This document shows, in pieces, positions 9,015 to 17,354 of a stretch of DNA of 64,000 nt; position 1 is the first letter of the stretch; each line of letters begins with the position of its first letter. The DNA is from Hyphomicrobiales bacterium (GTDB lineage: Bacteria > Pseudomonadota > Alphaproteobacteria > Rhizobiales > Beijerinckiaceae). The notes beneath the pieces are model-generated. The model worked only from the letters and a program-made list of their open reading frames with translations. It was not told the DNA's origin and did not search any database. A program made the position numbers and the translations under genes. Where the stretch lies: assembly GCA_900470775.1 (NCBI GenBank), contig UCBZ01000059.1, forward strand, positions 1 through 64,000, in the 5' to 3' direction.

Positions 9015-10082
9015 ATGGCACTCAGGATCACGACGCTTCTTTCCGCTCTCGCGCTGGGCGCGGTTGCCTTTTCGGGCCCAGTGCTGGCTCAGTCCAAGCC
9101 CACGGTCGGCATCGCCATGCCGACGAAATCATCCGCCCGCTGGATCGCGGACGGCGACAACATCGTGAAGGTGCTGAAGGAGCGCGGCTACAACACCGAC
9201 CTGCAATATGCCGAGGATGACATCCCCAACCAGCTCTCGCAGATCGAGAACATGGTCACCAAGGGGGCGAAGGTTCTGGTGATCGCCGCCATCGACGGCA
9301 CCACCCTGTCCGACATCCTGCAGCAGGCGGCGGCGGCCGGGACCAAGGTCATTGCCTATGACCGACTGATCCGGAATTCGCCGAACGTCGATTTCTACGC
9401 CACCTTCGACAACTTCAAGGTCGGCGTCCTGCAGGCGCAGACGCTGGTAAAGGGGCTGGGCCTGCCCGAGGCGAAGGGGCCTTTCAACATCGAGCTGTTC
9501 GGCGGCTCGCCCGACGACAACAACGCCTATTTTTTCTATGACGGCGCAATGTCGGTGCTGAAGCCCTTCATCGACTCCAAGCAGATCGTGGTGGCGAGCG
9601 GCCAGATGGGCATGGACAAGGTCTCGACCCTGCGTTGGGACGGCGCCACCGCCCAGGCCCGCATGGATAACCTGCTCAGCGCCTACTACAACAACAAGCG
9701 CATCGATGCCGTGCTCTCGCCCTATGACGGCATCTCGATCGGCATCCTGTCATCGCTGAAAGGCGTCGGCTACGGCTCGGGTTCGATGAAGATGCCACTG
9801 GTTTCGGGCCAGGATGCGGAGATTCCCTCCGTCAAGTCGATCCTTGCCGGAGAACAGTATTCGACCATATTCAAGGACACCCGCGAGCTCGCCAAGGTCA
9901 CTGCCGACATGGTCGACGCCATGCTCAGCGGCAAGGAGGTGCCGGTCAACGACACCAAGACCTACAACAACGGCCGCAAGACCGTGCCGTCCTATCTGCT
10001 CACCCCGGTCGCGGTCGACAAGTCGAACTGGGAAGCCATCCTGATCACGTCGGGCTACTACAAGGCCGGCCAGGTCAAGTAA
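9015..10082 (+). CDS. chvE: Multiple-sugar-binding periplasmic protein (ChvE-like)
   Basis: A 355-residue binding protein. The Sec signal peptide ends near VLAQS, and the mature start KPTVGIAMPTKSSARWIADG is highly characteristic of ChvE. The segments QLSQIENMVTKGAKVLVIAAIDG and FGGSPDDNNAYFF also match. AAGGAGAAGACG precedes the ATG at 9015; the frame is open to 8955 but without a site. ChvE binds arabinose, galactose, glucose and other aldoses, and in Agrobacterium it also signals to VirA. It is followed by gguA and gguB homologues, the standard order. Confidence 0.93.
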   Translation: MALRITTLLSALALGAVAFSGPVLAQSKPTVGIAMPTKSSARWIADGDNIVKVLKERGYNTDLQYAEDDIPNQLSQIENMVTKGAKVLVIAAIDGTTLSDILQQAAAAGTKVIAYDRLIRNSPNVDFYATFDNFKVGVLQAQTLVKGLGLPEAKGPFNIELFGGSPDDNNAYFFYDGAMSVLKPFIDSKQIVVASGQMGMDKVSTLRWDGATAQARMDNLLSAYYNNKRIDAVLSPYDGISIGILSSLKGVGYGSGSMKMPLVSGQDAEIPSVKSILAGEQYSTIFKDTRELAKVTADMVDAMLSGKEVPVNDTKTYNNGRKTVPSYLLTPVAVDKSNWEAILITSGYYKAGQVK

Positions 10083-10095
10083 GCGACGCGGTCGC

Positions 10096-10120
10096 GCGGC
10101 CCCGCTTCCGGCAGGGCCGC
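10096..10120 (+). promoter_or_regulatory. Stem-loop between chvE and gguA homologues
   Basis: GCGGCCC and GGGCCGC pair across an 11-nt loop, 13 bases after the chvE stop. The position and role parallel the hairpin after ytfQ at 1816-1837: protection or over-expression of the binding-protein message. Confidence 0.45.
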
Positions 10121-10147
10121 CGATCCGTCACTTCGCGGAGCAGAGCG

Positions 10148-11683
10148 ATGAACCCGATCCTGGCCATGCAGGGCATCAGCAAGGCGTTCGCGGGGGTGAA
10201 GGCCCTGAGCGATGTCTCGTTTTCGGTTGCGCCCGGTGAGATCCACGCCGTCGTCGGCGAGAACGGCGCCGGCAAATCGACCCTGATGAAGGTGCTGAGC
10301 GGCGTCTATCCGCACGGCTCCTATGACGGCGCGATCGTCTTCGACGGCGAGGAGCGGCGCTTCCGCGACATCACCGAATCCGAGGCGCTCGGCATCATCA
10401 TCATCCATCAGGAGCTGGCGCTGATCCCGCTCCTGTCGATCGCCGAGAACATCTATCTTTCCAACCCACCCACCACATTCGGGGTGATCAACCGGGGAGC
10501 CGTCTATCGCGGCGCATTGGCTCTGCTGGCCAAAGTCGGGCTGAACGAGGCGCCCGACACCCGCGTCATCGATCTCGGCGTCGGCAAGCAGCAACTCGTC
10601 GAGATCGCCAAGGCGTTGTCCAAGGACGTGCGCCTGCTGATACTGGACGAGCCGACCGCGAGCCTCAACGAGCGCGACAGCGAAGCGTTGCTCGACCTGC
10701 TGGTCGAACTGCGCGCGCAGGGCATCTCCTCGATCCTGATCTCGCACAAGCTCAACGAGGTCGCGCGCGTCGCCGACCACATCACCGTGCTGCGCGACGG
10801 GCGCAGCGTCGATACGCTCGATTGCCGCGCCGGCCCGGTCGAGGAAGACCGCATCATCCGCAGCATGGTCGATCGCGACCTGGAGAGCCGCTATCCCAAG
10901 CGCGAGCCCGTCATCGGAGACGTGATCTTCGCGGTGGAGGACTGGAGCGTCTTTCATCCTCAGGATACCGGCCGGCGCGTGATCAAGGGCGTGGATTTCC
11001 AGGTCCGGCGCGGCGAGATCGTCGGCATCGCCGGGCTGATGGGCGCAGGCCGGACCGAATTCGCGATGAGCGTCTTCGGGCGCTCCTATGGCCGCCAGAT
11101 CAGCGGCCGGGCGAGGCTGGAAGGCCGCGAGGTTGATCTCTCGACAGTGCGTCGCGCCGTCGATGCCGGGCTCGCCTATGTCACCGAGGATCGCAAGGAG
11201 CTGGGGCTCATCCTGGCCGAGGACATCCGCAAGAACATGACGCTGGCCAACCTCGCGGCGGTCGCGCCCGGCGGCGTCATCGACGACATGGCCGAGCTCA
11301 AGGTCGCGCAGGGATACAGATCGCGGATGGGGATCCGCAGCGCCAGCGTCTACCAGGAAGCCGGGCAGCTTTCGGGCGGAAACCAGCAGAAGGTCGTTTT
11401 GTCGAAATGGCTCTTCACCGAGCCCAAAGTCCTGATCCTGGACGAACCGACGCGCGGCATCGACATCGGCGCCAAATACGAAATCTACTGCATCATCAAC
11501 GAGCTGGCGGATTCCGGGCGTGGGGTCATCGTGATCTCGTCGGAAATGCCGGAACTGCTGGGCATCTGCGACCGCATCTGCGTGATGAATGACGGCGCCT
11601 TCGTCGGCGAGTTCCCCGCGCAGGATGCGACCCAGGAAAAGATCATGCGCGCCATCATGCGCAACGGGGAGGCCAAGGCATGA
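10148..11683 (+). CDS. gguA: Sugar ABC transporter ATP-binding protein (GguA-like)
   Basis: A 511-residue double ATPase. Domain 1 has GENGAGKST and LLILDEPTASLNERD with signature remnant LGVGKQQLVEIAKAL. Domain 2 has GLMGAGRTEF, a full LSGGNQQKVVLSKWLF and LILDEPTRGIDIG. The order chvE-gguA-gguB and the sequence match the Agrobacterium multiple-monosaccharide importer. The stop overlaps the permease start by four bases. Confidence 0.93.
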   Translation: MNPILAMQGISKAFAGVKALSDVSFSVAPGEIHAVVGENGAGKSTLMKVLSGVYPHGSYDGAIVFDGEERRFRDITESEALGIIIIHQELALIPLLSIAENIYLSNPPTTFGVINRGAVYRGALALLAKVGLNEAPDTRVIDLGVGKQQLVEIAKALSKDVRLLILDEPTASLNERDSEALLDLLVELRAQGISSILISHKLNEVARVADHITVLRDGRSVDTLDCRAGPVEEDRIIRSMVDRDLESRYPKREPVIGDVIFAVEDWSVFHPQDTGRRVIKGVDFQVRRGEIVGIAGLMGAGRTEFAMSVFGRSYGRQISGRARLEGREVDLSTVRRAVDAGLAYVTEDRKELGLILAEDIRKNMTLANLAAVAPGGVIDDMAELKVAQGYRSRMGIRSASVYQEAGQLSGGNQQKVVLSKWLFTEPKVLILDEPTRGIDIGAKYEIYCIINELADSGRGVIVISSEMPELLGICDRICVMNDGAFVGEFPAQDATQEKIMRAIMRNGEAKA

Positions 11684-12885
11684 GCGGCGATATTCAGAGC
11701 GGGGAAAGCTTCAATGGCGGGCCTTCGCGCCCGGCCGCCCACCATCTGAAGACGGGCCTGCGCGACTACGGCATGCTGATGTCGCTGGTGGCGATCATGC
11801 TGTTCTTCCAGGTCGTGACGGGGGGCACGCTGCTGCGGCCGCTGAACCTCACCAACCTCGTTCTTCAGAACAGCTTCATCGTCATCATGGCGCTGGGCAT
11901 GTTGCTGGTCATCGTCACCGGCCATATCGACCTCTCGGTCGGTTCGGTCGCGGGTGCGGTCGGCGCGGTCGCCGCCGTGCTGATGGTGCGCTACGAGATG
12001 AATTTCGTGCCGGCCGCCCTGATCTGCCTGGCGCTGGGCGCGCTGATCGGCGCGGCGCAGGGCTACTGGGTCGCCTATTTCAAGATTCCGTCCTTCATCG
12101 TGACGCTGGCCGGCATGCTCGTCTTCAAGGGGCTGGCGCTGGCGATCTTGCAGGGCCAGTCGCTGGGACCCTTCCCGCCGACCTTCCAGAAGCTGTCCTC
12201 GGGCTTCATCCCCGAACTGTTGCCGGAAGCGGGCGCGCTCTATCCGACCTCGCTGGCGATCGGGGCAGGGCTCGCCATCCTGCTCGTGGTGCTCAATGTC
12301 AAAAGCCGGGCGCGCCAGCACGGCCATGGCATCCCGGTCGAGCCGCAGGGGTTCTTCATCGCCAAGAACCTCATCTTCTCCGCGATCATCCTCTACGCGA
12401 CCTACCTCATCGCCTCCTATCGCGGCCTGCCCAACGTGCTCGTGGTGATGGGTCTGCTGATCGCGCTCTATGCCTTCGTGACGACGCGCACCAGCATCGG
12501 CCGGCAGATCTACGCGGTCGGCGGCAATGCGCGCGCCGCCAAGCTCTCGGGCGTGCGCACCGAGTGGCTGACCTTCCTGACGTTTGTGAACATGGGTGTG
12601 CTGGCGGCGCTGGCGGGTCTCGTTTTTGCTGCGCGCCTCAACACCGCCACCCCGAAGGCGGGGCTGGGCTTCGAACTCGACGTCATCGCCGCCTGCTTTA
12701 TCGGTGGCGCCTCGGCCTATGGCGGCGTCGGCCGGGTCTCCGGCGCCGTGATCGGGGCGTTGATCATGGGCGTGATGAACAATGGCATGTCGATCCTGGG
12801 CATCGGCATCGACTACCAGCAGGTTATCAAGGGCCTCGTTCTGCTCGGCGCGGTGTGCCTCGACGTCTACAACCAGAAGCGTTGA
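11680..12885 (+). CDS. gguB: Sugar ABC transporter permease (GguB/MmsB-like)
   Basis: A 401-residue polytopic membrane protein, longer than RbsC-type permeases as is usual for GguB/XylH. It has MLLVIVTGHIDLSVGSVAG and ELDVIAACFIGGASAYGGVG, the conserved substrate-path and coupling segments. A roughly 40-residue hydrophilic insertion near residue 210 (KSRARQHGHGIPVEPQ) is a family feature. It is the last gene of the + strand operon; the convergent aldehyde dehydrogenase ends 70 bases downstream. Confidence 0.93.
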   Translation: MSGDIQSGESFNGGPSRPAAHHLKTGLRDYGMLMSLVAIMLFFQVVTGGTLLRPLNLTNLVLQNSFIVIMALGMLLVIVTGHIDLSVGSVAGAVGAVAAVLMVRYEMNFVPAALICLALGALIGAAQGYWVAYFKIPSFIVTLAGMLVFKGLALAILQGQSLGPFPPTFQKLSSGFIPELLPEAGALYPTSLAIGAGLAILLVVLNVKSRARQHGHGIPVEPQGFFIAKNLIFSAIILYATYLIASYRGLPNVLVVMGLLIALYAFVTTRTSIGRQIYAVGGNARAAKLSGVRTEWLTFLTFVNMGVLAALAGLVFAARLNTATPKAGLGFELDVIAACFIGGASAYGGVGRVSGAVIGALIMGVMNNGMSILGIGIDYQQVIKGLVLLGAVCLDVYNQKR

Positions 12886-12955
12886 GCAGGGCGTGACGAT
12901 CAGCCCGGCCCATTGAATGTCGGGCCCCCACACCGGCCGCCGGGTCGAGGTCGTC

Positions 12956-14395
12956 TCATGTCGAGATGAAATGCGTCAGCTTGACGTTGAGATAGTCATG
13001 GATGGCCTGCCGGCCGCCTTCGCGTCCCATGCCGGAATGGTTGATGCCGCCGAACGGCGCCTCGGCATGGGCGATCATGAAGGTGTTGACCCCGACCATG
13101 CCGGCGCTGAGGCCTGCGCTGAGTGCCTCGGCATAGCGCTGGCTGCCGGTGAAGCCGTAGGCCGCAAGGCCGTAGGGGGTCGAGTTCGCCCGCGCAATCG
13201 CGTCGTCGAAGTCGCGGAAGGTGGCGATCGGCGCCAGCGGGCCGAAGGGCTCGTCGCGCATGATGCGGGCGTCGTCGGGCACATCGGAAAAGACCGTCGG
13301 CTCGAAGAAGAAGCCCTTGTTGCGCCTGGCCGGTCGGCGCCCGCCGGTGAGGCGCCGGGCGCCTGTAGCTTCCGTCTCGGCCGAGAGCGCCTCGACCCGG
13401 TCGCGCTGGCTGGCGAGCGTCAACGGGCCCATCGAGCTCGCCCGGTCCTGGCTGTCGCCCAACACCAGCGCCTCGGCCGCCTTGACCATGCCGCTGGCGA
13501 AGCGCTCGGCCAGGCTCTCATGCACATAGAAGCGGTTGGGTGCGATGCAGACTTGGCCGGCATTGCGGAATTTGAACAGCGCACACAACGTTGCAGCATT
13601 GTCGACGTCGGCATCCTCGCAGATCACCACGGGCGCATGGCCACCGAGCTCCATCGAGCAGCGCTTGACGGTCTTGGCGGCCTCGGCGAGCAGCATCTGG
13701 CCGACGCGCGTCGAGCCGGTGAGCGAAATCTTGCGGACCTCCTCGGCTGCCATCAGGAGCGGCGTGATCGTCTCGGCCGGGCCAAACAGCATCTGGACGG
13801 TGCCGGCAGGCGCGCCGCCCTCGGCACAGGCCTCCGCGATCAGGGTCGAGGTCAGCAGCGTCTGCTCGGACGGGCGGCAGATGATCGGGCAGCCGGCGGC
13901 GAGTGCGGGTGCGATCTTGCGGGCGAGCAGGTTGATCGGGAAATTCCAGGCGGTGAAGGCGGCGACGATGCCGACCGGCTCCAGCGCCGTGGCGAGGCGC
14001 CCGCCCTGGCGCGAGGGAATCGTCTCGCCAAAAAGGCGCTCGGCCTCGCCGGCAAACCAGTCGAACTGCTCGATCGCGATCAGCACCTCGCCCTCGGATT
14101 GTGCGATCGGCCGGCCGATTTCATGGGAGAGCGCGCTCGCCAGCGCGCCCTTGCGCGCCTCCATCGCCCGGGCGATGCTGCGCAGGACTTTGGCCCGCTC
14201 CCAGCCATGCACCTTCGACCAGGTCTTGAGCGCGGCGCGCGCATGATGCAGCGCCTCCTCGACCTCGGCTGCGCCGGCGCGAGGCGCCGTCCAGAGCAAC
14301 TCCTCCGTGCAGGGGTTGATAACCCGCAGGGGTTCGAGCGCGGTCTGCACGCGGAATTCACCGCCGATCAGCAGCTTGGGAATCAGGTCGGGCAT
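12956..14395 (-). CDS. NAD(P)-dependent aldehyde dehydrogenase (succinate/ketoglutarate-semialdehyde type)
   Basis: A 479-residue aldehyde dehydrogenase with Asn151 (TAWNFP), Glu249 (MELGGHAP) and catalytic Cys283 (GQVCIAPNRFYV). The start at 14395 is set by GGAGG six bases upstream. The sequence is GabD/KGSADH-like, so it could oxidise alpha-ketoglutarate semialdehyde made by the arabinose pathway on the other strand. It is the last gene of the LivHMGF-SDR operon, however, so a substrate of that system is equally possible. Odd point: the usual Lys of the KPSE cofactor motif is Arg174 here (CRPSEQT). Confidence 0.85.
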   Translation of the reverse strand: MPDLIPKLLIGGEFRVQTALEPLRVINPCTEELLWTAPRAGAAEVEEALHHARAALKTWSKVHGWERAKVLRSIARAMEARKGALASALSHEIGRPIAQSEGEVLIAIEQFDWFAGEAERLFGETIPSRQGGRLATALEPVGIVAAFTAWNFPINLLARKIAPALAAGCPIICRPSEQTLLTSTLIAEACAEGGAPAGTVQMLFGPAETITPLLMAAEEVRKISLTGSTRVGQMLLAEAAKTVKRCSMELGGHAPVVICEDADVDNAATLCALFKFRNAGQVCIAPNRFYVHESLAERFASGMVKAAEALVLGDSQDRASSMGPLTLASQRDRVEALSAETEATGARRLTGGRRPARRNKGFFFEPTVFSDVPDDARIMRDEPFGPLAPIATFRDFDDAIARANSTPYGLAAYGFTGSQRYAEALSAGLSAGMVGVNTFMIAHAEAPFGGINHSGMGREGGRQAIHDYLNVKLTHFIST

Positions 14396-14457
14396 GGAGC
14401 CTCCGGGCGGTTTTCGGGTACGGGATATGTCTGGGAGAGGGAGATGCCCGGCAGTCG

Positions 14458-15279
14458 TCACTGGCTCGCGGTGACGCCGCCATCGACGTAAACGATCTGG
14501 CCGGTCATGTAGCTGCCGGCCGGGGCGGCGAAGGTGATGATCTGGCCGACGACCTCGACGGGGTCGCCGATCCGGCCGAGCGGGTTGCGGTCGAGGATGA
14601 AGTCGCGAAAGCCGTCGCGCTCAAGGTGGGGGCGGATGCGCTCGGACTGGATGAAGGTCGGCGCGACGCCGTTGACGGTGATGTTGTGCCCGGCGAGTTC
14701 CATCGCATGCTGCTTGACCAGCATGACGAGGCCACCCTTGGTGGCGCAGTAGGCCGAATAGCCGCGATTGCGCAGCGCCAGCTGCGAGCGCACCGAGAGC
14801 AGATGGATCTGGCGGCCGCCCGTGCCCTGCGCGATCTGGTGGCGCGCCACCGCCTGGGCCAGGAACATCGCCGATTTCAGATTGGTCTCGTAGACCTCGT
14901 CGAAGGTCTCTTCGGTGACGTCGAGCAACGACTGCTCCCGCTGGACGCCGACGCAGTTGACCAGCACGTCGATGCCGCCCATGGCCTCGGCGGCGCGGTC
15001 GGCGACCTCCGCAATCGCGGCTGGCCGGCGCGCATCGAGTTCGAAGCCGTAGGTGTCGACGCCGACGCAAGCCAGCTTTTGCGCAAGCGCGGCCGCTTTT
15101 GCGCCATTGGGGCCGGCGATGGCGCAATGGGCTCCGCGCCGCGTCAGCGCCATCGCGATCGCCTCGCCGAGCGCGCCGTAGCCGCCGGGCAGGAAGATGC
15201 GCAGGCCCTTGATGTCGAACAGCCGGTCCATCGCGTCGAGGTCGATCTGCGGCGTCAGGTTCGTAGCGAGCTGGTTCAC
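14458..15279 (-). CDS. SDR-family oxidoreductase
   Basis: A 273-residue classical short-chain dehydrogenase. The glycine motif is altered (LPGGYGALGEAI instead of TGxxxGIG), but NAG-like VNCVGVQ, a catalytic serine (LLSVRSQ) and YSAYCATKGG (YxxxK) are present. It starts at GTG 15279 with GGAGGATGCCGC upstream and overlaps the preceding gene by four bases (GTGA). It probably oxidises a hydroxyl of the compound imported by the adjacent ABC system, before the aldehyde dehydrogenase acts. The substrate is unknown. Confidence 0.85.
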   Translation of the reverse strand: MNQLATNLTPQIDLDAMDRLFDIKGLRIFLPGGYGALGEAIAMALTRRGAHCAIAGPNGAKAAALAQKLACVGVDTYGFELDARRPAAIAEVADRAAEAMGGIDVLVNCVGVQREQSLLDVTEETFDEVYETNLKSAMFLAQAVARHQIAQGTGGRQIHLLSVRSQLALRNRGYSAYCATKGGLVMLVKQHAMELAGHNITVNGVAPTFIQSERIRPHLERDGFRDFILDRNPLGRIGDPVEVVGQIITFAAPAGSYMTGQIVYVDGGVTASQ

Positions 15280-15920
15280 GCGGCATCCTCCACGGCGGCA
15301 CGCTCCGTCAGGAGATTGCCGAGATAGGCGCGCGCCGGCTCGAAGCCGAGCAAGCCGGCATAGTCCGGCAGAGCTGTGACGACGCCCTTGTTGACGAAGA
15401 TGAAGCGCTCGCAGATCTCCTCGAGAATCTCGAGATGGAAGCGCTCATTGGGGTGGACGCAGAGGAAGACCAGCCGGCCCTCCGAACGCAGGCGCCGGAA
15501 GAAATCCAGCATGAAACCGATATAGCCGTCCTGCGTGTTGAACTGCGGCTCGTCGAAAAGATGGACCAGCGGGTATTGGCTGCCGGCGCGCTCCATCAGG
15601 GCATTGGGGCGCAGCGACCGGAAATGCCGGACCTGGTAGGACTGGTGGTAGTGGATGGCTAGGCGGTCGCGCTCGTCGGTGCGGACGCGGTGGATGTCGC
15701 GACCGGCGACTTCCACAGTGCCATTGGTGGGGCTGTTCGAGCCGGTGATCAGCTCGAACAGGGTCGTCTTGCCCGAGCCGTTGGGGCCCATCATGCCGAC
15801 GATCGCCGGCTGCTCAATGCGGAAATCCGCGTCGAGGCGGAAGGTCGGCGTGCGGTCGAACCGGCCGCGCGTGTAGATCTTCGAGAGATTGCTGACGTCA
15901 AGCATCGCGCTCATGGTCAC
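15276..15920 (-). CDS. ABC-type ATPase-like protein lacking the signature motif
   Basis: A 214-residue P-loop protein. It has Walker A MGPNGSGKTT (about 44-53), a Q-loop-like YHQSYQVRHF (91-100), Walker B LVHLFDEP (118-125) and a switch His at about 156 (LCVHPNE). Only about 20 residues separate the Q-loop from Walker B, where about 70-80 are usual. The helical subdomain with LSGGQ is therefore essentially missing. It is encoded between livF and the SDR with GTGA overlaps on both sides, so it is co-translated with the transporter. It may be a regulatory or non-transport ATPase. ATG 15914 is an alternative start. Confidence 0.75.
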   Translation of the reverse strand: MTMSAMLDVSNLSKIYTRGRFDRTPTFRLDADFRIEQPAIVGMMGPNGSGKTTLFELITGSNSPTNGTVEVAGRDIHRVRTDERDRLAIHYHQSYQVRHFRSLRPNALMERAGSQYPLVHLFDEPQFNTQDGYIGFMLDFFRRLRSEGRLVFLCVHPNERFHLEILEEICERFIFVNKGVVTALPDYAGLLGFEPARAYLGNLLTERAAVEDAA

Positions 15921-16612
15921 AGTCCGATCAGGCGCTGGCGCCGGGATCTGTCATCGAGCAGGTCGCGGGCGACCCCCTCATGGACGATGCGGCCGCGGTC
16001 CATGACATAGGCGCGGTCCGAGACCTCGAGCGCGGCGAGCGCGTTCTGCTCGACGATCAGCACGGAGATGCCTTCGGCCTTGAGCCGGCGCACCGTCGCG
16101 AGCACATCCTGGACGATCTTGGGCGCGAGGCCCTGGCTGGGCTCGTCGAGCAGGACCAGTCCGGGCGACCCCAGCAGCGCGCGCGAGATCGCAACCATCT
16201 GCATCTCGCCGCCGGAGAGGTTCTCGCATTCGCGCGGCATCAGATGTTCGAGTGCCGAGAAGATCGAGAACATCTCGCCGACCTGCCAGGACCGGAAACG
16301 GGTCCTGCGCGTGCCGATCTGCAGGTTGCGCGCGACGGTCAGCGTCGGGAAGATGCGGCGGTCGTCGGGCACCCAGCCGATGCCCATCGCCGAGATGCGA
16401 TGGGTCGGATGCCTGGTGATGTCCTGCCCGTCGAAGCGGATCTGGCCGCGACGCGGCGGCGTCAGGCCCAGGATCGAGCGGATCGTCGTGGTCTTGCCGG
16501 CGCCGTTGGCCCCTAGCAGCGAGACCACTTCGCCCTCGCCGACGCGCAACGAGGTGCCAAACAGCGCCTGCGTCTCGCCATAGAAGGTTTCGATGTCGCG
16601 GACCTCAAGCAT
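15917..16612 (-). CDS. livF: Branched-chain-type ABC transporter ATP-binding protein (LivF-like)
   Basis: A 231-residue ATPase with Walker A GANGAGKTT, signature LSGGEMQMVAISRALL and Walker B LVLLDEPSQGLAP, the LivF hallmark. The start at 16612 (MLEVRDIETFYG) overlaps the LivG-like gene by eight bases. It couples ATP hydrolysis to the LivHM channel together with LivG. The cluster's extra SDR and aldehyde dehydrogenase suggest the cargo is not a plain amino acid. Confidence 0.92.
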   Translation of the reverse strand: MLEVRDIETFYGETQALFGTSLRVGEGEVVSLLGANGAGKTTTIRSILGLTPPRRGQIRFDGQDITRHPTHRISAMGIGWVPDDRRIFPTLTVARNLQIGTRRTRFRSWQVGEMFSIFSALEHLMPRECENLSGGEMQMVAISRALLGSPGLVLLDEPSQGLAPKIVQDVLATVRRLKAEGISVLIVEQNALAALEVSDRAYVMDRGRIVHEGVARDLLDDRSRRQRLIGL

Positions 16613-17354
16613 GGGTCGCCTCCGCCAGTGTCGAGCGGCGCACCCATTTGTTGTCGGCAAGCTGCGCCGGCGGCCCCTCTGCGATGACCTGGCCCCAGTG
16701 GATCACCGAGATCCTGTCGGCGAGCTCGAACAGGAAGCGCATGTCGTGCTCGATCATCACGATCGTGTAGCGATCGCGCAGCCGCTTCACGAGCTGGGCG
16801 AGGCGGCGCGTCGCCTCGATCCCGAGCCCCGATGTCGGCTCGTCCAGAAAGAGGATGCGGGGCTCGGCCGCGAGCGCCACCGCGATCTCCAGTGCGCGGC
16901 GGTCGCCATAGCTGAGCGAGGCCGCCGCGTCCCAGGCGCGTCCCGCGAGCCCGACCTGATCGAGCACGGCAAGCGCCTGGTCGATCAGCACGCGATCCGA
17001 GAACACAGCCGCCATCGCGTGCAGGCGGCGCGCCCGGAAGGCGGGCAGCGCCAGCATGACGTTCTCGATGACGACCGTGTCGTCGAACAGGTTCATCAGC
17101 TGGAACGAGCGCGACACACCCATCCGGGCGATGCGCTGCGGCGGCAGGCCAGAGATCCGCTGGCCGTCGAACGTAACCTCGCCACGATCGGGCTTGTGCT
17201 GACCGGTAAGGACATGAAAGCAGGTCGACTTGCCGGCGCCGTTGGGACCCATGATGCCGCTGACCTGTCCTGCCTCGAAGGACAGCGAGATGTTCTCCAG
17301 CACGACGCGCGAGCCGAAGCGCTTATGGATGTTGCGGGCTTCGAAGAGAGCCAT
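16605..17354 (-). CDS. livG: Branched-chain-type ABC transporter ATP-binding protein (LivG-like)
   Basis: A 249-residue ATPase. It has Walker A GPNGAGKST and Walker B ILFLDEPTSGLG, while the signature position reads LSYGDRRALEIAVAL, the normal LivG variant. It starts at ATG 17354, sharing one base with the livM stop (TGATG). It pairs with the LivF-like subunit on the cytoplasmic face of LivHM. Confidence 0.92.
   Translation of the reverse strand: MALFEARNIHKRFGSRVVLENISLSFEAGQVSGIMGPNGAGKSTCFHVLTGQHKPDRGEVTFDGQRISGLPPQRIARMGVSRSFQLMNLFDDTVVIENVMLALPAFRARRLHAMAAVFSDRVLIDQALAVLDQVGLAGRAWDAAASLSYGDRRALEIAVALAAEPRILFLDEPTSGLGIEATRRLAQLVKRLRDRYTIVMIEHDMRFLFELADRISVIHWGQVIAEGPPAQLADNKWVRRSTLAEATHA

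Noticed and set aside
11485..12933. Long - strand open frame opposite gguB
   Set aside because: His/Gln/Arg-rich shadow without domain features; the permease on the + strand is certain.
12886..12955. Terminator between gguB and the aldehyde dehydrogenase gene
   Set aside because: Only 5-bp arms (GGCCC/GGGCC) are visible and no T-run follows; too weak to list.
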